Assembly (NCBI GenBank): GCA_013350335.1
Contig: CM023534.1
Location: 4,927,542-4,991,541, forward strand
DNA: 64,000 bases
Direction: 5' to 3'
From: Chimonanthus salicifolius
Lineage: Eukaryota; Streptophyta; Magnoliopsida; Laurales; Calycanthaceae
In this document: piece after piece, positions 61,792-64,000 of the stretch
Numbering within the stretch: position 1 is the stretch's first letter
Layout of the letters: the number at the start of each line of letters is the position of its first letter
Notes under the pieces: model-generated
The model's input: only the letters and a program-made list of their open reading frames with translations
Databases searched by the model: none
What the model was told of the DNA's origin: nothing
Made by a program: the position numbers and the translations under genes

Positions 61792-61934
61792 TTTTTTTTT
61801 TTTTTGAATTTATGTGTGGGAAATCGCTGTATCCACCCGCTACCTCTACGAGACACTAAAGTTAGGCCATAGGAGTTCGAACCCTCAACCTCCTGCTTTT
61901 TGAAGTGGGAGGCAACCAGTTGAACTACACTCAT
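61792..61934 (-). mobile_element. SINE family A, reverse copy, in metacaspase intron
   Basis: T-run at 61792-61805 is the A-tail. On the minus strand TGTAGTTCAACTGG is the A box and GGGTTCGAACTCC the B box. Collinear with the copy at 2433. Open frames across it are chance. Confidence 0.75.
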
Positions 61935-62396
61935 GTCATATATAATCAATCTTAAATTTGGAGATGATGTCGAGCATACGCTATGATAGCATTTTGATTT
62001 AAATACTCTCAAATTTCATACAAGAAAAGATTATCTCCCTATTTTTGTGTTATAATTAAGTGGGAAAAGATACAAAGAGTGTCTCATACGAAATCATAAG
62101 GTAACATAAGGTAACCAACTGTTTTTAGCTTTAAAAGGCTTCAAAATTTGGCTGACTCAGTCGAGATGAATGATAAGAAACTTGAAACTCAACGTTAAAT
62201 CTAAGTTCATTGATTCAAGTTAGTAACTCATTGAATCTAAGCTTGTTTAAGTTTCTTGGCTCAAATTGAATTTCACTATTATTTTTCTTTTTTTTTTTAC
62301 CCATGAAATTTTAAACTATAATTGAGACATGAAGCTGATCTCCTTAGTTCTTATATCATACTTGTACATACTTTATAAATATAAAATATCTCTGTC

Positions 62397-62535
62397 TTTT
62401 TTTTTTGTAACGATGATTAAGATGTCTAGGTCTCTTAGAGCACCCGACTAATTTTTGAGGTATGTGCAAGCCTCGCTACCCACACATCAGATAATTCTAC
62501 AGGAGTGACCTTTTGAAGTGGAGTAGCTCCCACTT
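62397..62535 (-). mobile_element. SINE-like repeat, family C, in metacaspase intron
   Basis: T-run at 62397-62406, then GATGTCTAGGTCTCTTAGAG, CACCCGACTAATTTTTGAGG and ACATCAGATAATTCTACAGG. This copy best shows the family consensus. Same orientation as the copies at 58938 and 63311. Confidence 0.65.
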
Positions 62536-63245
62536 CCTCACACGGTTCCTGACCATTGGTTCTATCTTGTACGTGAATATACGATAATATGCAACTGAAC
62601 CAATGGTAAATGAAGAATTGTAGTATGAAGTTTTGAGGATTTTTAAAGTGTATGGCTGTACATAGCAACAGCAAAGTATTCATGTCTGGTATCATATTCA
62701 AACCTGTGATGAGATTGAAATCACAAGGGACGATGGCTTCATCCTGCTTTGATCCATGTCCCTTGGATGACGGTATCTGTGTTCCATGCCCACTATACTG
62801 AAAGAACAAGACGTCGCCAGCATCCTGCCTTATCGATCATCCTACCGAGCTCACGCCGGATATTGGCGCCGGTCGGCATGATGGGTGCACCGGGGTCATC
62901 TGTCAGCAGCTCAATGTGCTCTGTCTTGAACCCAAATCGGCTCACAAGCACGTTTAGCATGGTCTGTACATCATTGATGCAGCCACGCAGCTCGTGTCGG
63001 CTGTTTGTATAGTTGCACCCAACCAAGACTGCCAATCTCTTCATATTTTTCACTGCCTCCTCTGCTTCTCTCTCTGCCCTGCTCTGCTCTGCTCTCCTCT
63101 GCTTTCTTGTGTTGAGACTTGAGACATGAGAGTTGAATTCTTTCTCTTATGTTTCTTCTCTTTGAGAATGGAAAGAAGTCACAATGAACAAGTGACCAAC
63201 CAGGCTTATATGAATGAATACAGATTCCTTCTTGTGTTCTCACAG

Positions 63246-63255
63246 CCTTAAATAG
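63246..63255 (-). promoter_or_regulatory. TATA-like box of the metacaspase locus
   Basis: CTATTTAAGG on the minus strand, about 200 bases upstream of the ATG. It would give a leader of about 170 nt. Its survival fits relatively recent inactivation of the gene. Confidence 0.45.
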
Positions 63256-63310
63256 AGTGCTCCATTTGCCCAATTACCTAAATGCCCTCGCCTTATTAAA
63301 AAATTATACA

Positions 63311-63480
63311 TTTTTTTTTGAGGTCGGAGGTGTCCAGACATCGCAGTCTCTCGGGGTGTAAGAAAACCCCTCAATCAGCATACATCGGATAAGTTTACAG
63401 GAAGTGACCCTTCATTGGAGTCACCATGACTGAATCCAAGACTTTAATATTGAAGTATTGTATCTCAACTCTCAACTACC
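63311..63480 (-). mobile_element. SINE-like repeat, family C
   Basis: T-run at 63311-63319, then GGTGTCCAGACATCGCAGTC, TCAATCAGCATACATCGGAT and GTTTACAGGAAGTGACCCTT, parallel to the 62397 copy. It lies just upstream of the metacaspase promoter. Confidence 0.6.
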
Positions 63481-64000
63481 GATCAACCCCTTGGGACATC
63501 TCTAACCTACTTTTGAAGGTTAACAAGATAGAATTCTCTCTCACCCGGTCTACTTGAGACATCTCGGGACATCTCTTCATAAATTGAGTGAAGATATTTT
63601 AGGTGATTTATACTTGAAAAAAAAAATATGAGATTTCTCACATGAGTTAAAAAGAATAAGGTCAGAAATGTTGGAATGCAAAATTCATCAAGTGAAGTTC
63701 TTCGAATATGAAAGTTATTTTAGTCTGGTGGTAAAGAAATTTATTTCTAATATAAATGACCTAGATTTGAATCTCATTGATGGCTATTTTTCTATTTAAT
63801 TTTTTTCTATCTCTAAGATACTAAGAGAGTATTTTCTTTAAATTTAATTAGACTTTTTACAATAAAACTCGCACCATTAGCATCAAAATCTTCTTCCTCA
63901 TAAGATAAATAAAATAAATAATTTATCATTATGGTCAAGTATAATTTAGGTACTAATATTGTTGGTAGGCCATTTTTATGTAGTTGAATGTAACACTCAT
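63481..64000. other. Right-hand edge, no gene
   Basis: AT-rich non-coding sequence to the window end; nothing recognised. Confidence 0.35.

Larger units (their letters stand above)
59974..63044 (-). pseudogene. Type II metacaspase, metacaspase-9-like, inactivated
   Basis: Resembles plant metacaspase 9, a Lys/Arg-specific cysteine protease linked to cell death. Exon 1 (63044-62704) gives KRLAVLVGCNY, ELRGCINDV, PTGANIRREL, and the catalytic-His motif [13 protein letters not shown]. Exon 2 (60563-59974, stop TAG) gives VDFRHLVNRLPEGASFTVV, CHSGGLIDQEKEQIG and the C-terminal GAFSNAVQIVL and QHPCLY blocks. Splice sites are sound and join ITD|VDF. Two lesions are seen. A frame break near 62812-62820, between MIDKAG and AGDVLFF, fits one base gained or two lost. 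In exon 2 a TGA replaces the Ser codon directly before the catalytic Cys (SD-stop-CHSGG). Truncation there would remove the nucleophile. ATG 63044 was chosen because the longer frame opens with GTG. The intron holds a hAT-like element and SINEs. Confidence 0.88.

Overview
This is nuclear DNA of a flowering plant. Coding exons are short and bounded by GT-AG introns. One protein (FabZ) carries a plastid transit-type leader, and the gene families present (DHHC S-acyltransferase, CIPK kinase, SIP aquaporin, type II metacaspase, plant-type calmodulin) occur together only in land plants. Introns are long (up to 5.9 kb) and full of transposon relics, and intergenic DNA is AT-rich. This suggests a medium-to-large woody angiosperm genome, perhaps a magnoliid or early-diverging lineage. 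That placement is weak inference.

Six protein-coding loci were found. (1) The 3' end of a DHHC palmitoyltransferase gene, + strand, 68-1559, running off the left edge. (2) Plastidial 3-hydroxyacyl-ACP dehydratase FabZ, - strand, four exons, 8484-16077, apparently intact (239 aa). (3) A SIP2-type aquaporin, + strand, 19968-25470, with three frameshifts and called a pseudogene. (4) A CIPK3-like kinase, + strand, 14 coding exons at 34251-44243, intact (441 aa), probably with a 2.5 kb intron in its 5' leader. (5) Calmodulin, - strand, two exons at 49071-53707, intact (149 aa), with a 4.2 kb intron. (6) A metacaspase-9-like gene, - strand, two exons at 59974-63044, with a frameshift and a stop codon immediately before the catalytic cysteine, called a pseudogene.

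Between and inside these genes are many mobile-element relics with readable boundaries. They include a complete miniature LTR element (TRIM, 17975-18554), a solo LTR with a 5-bp target duplication (18890-19231), a 1.2 kb hAT element with perfect 8-bp target duplication and a transposase remnant (26442-27642), several hAT-like and Stowaway-like MITEs, four LINE fragments (two of one RTE-like family), at least three tRNA-headed SINE families, and one SINE with a 17-bp target duplication inside the calmodulin intron.

The genes are unrelated single loci, not a pathway cluster. The only functional link is that CIPK and calmodulin both belong to calcium signalling, on opposite strands about 5 kb apart. 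I see no operon, CRISPR array, rRNA or genuine tRNA gene, and no clearly new biological system. The most unusual items are the two decayed but splice-competent genes, a palindromic repeat array in the FabZ intron, and a terminal-inverted-repeat element that contains its own minisatellite.
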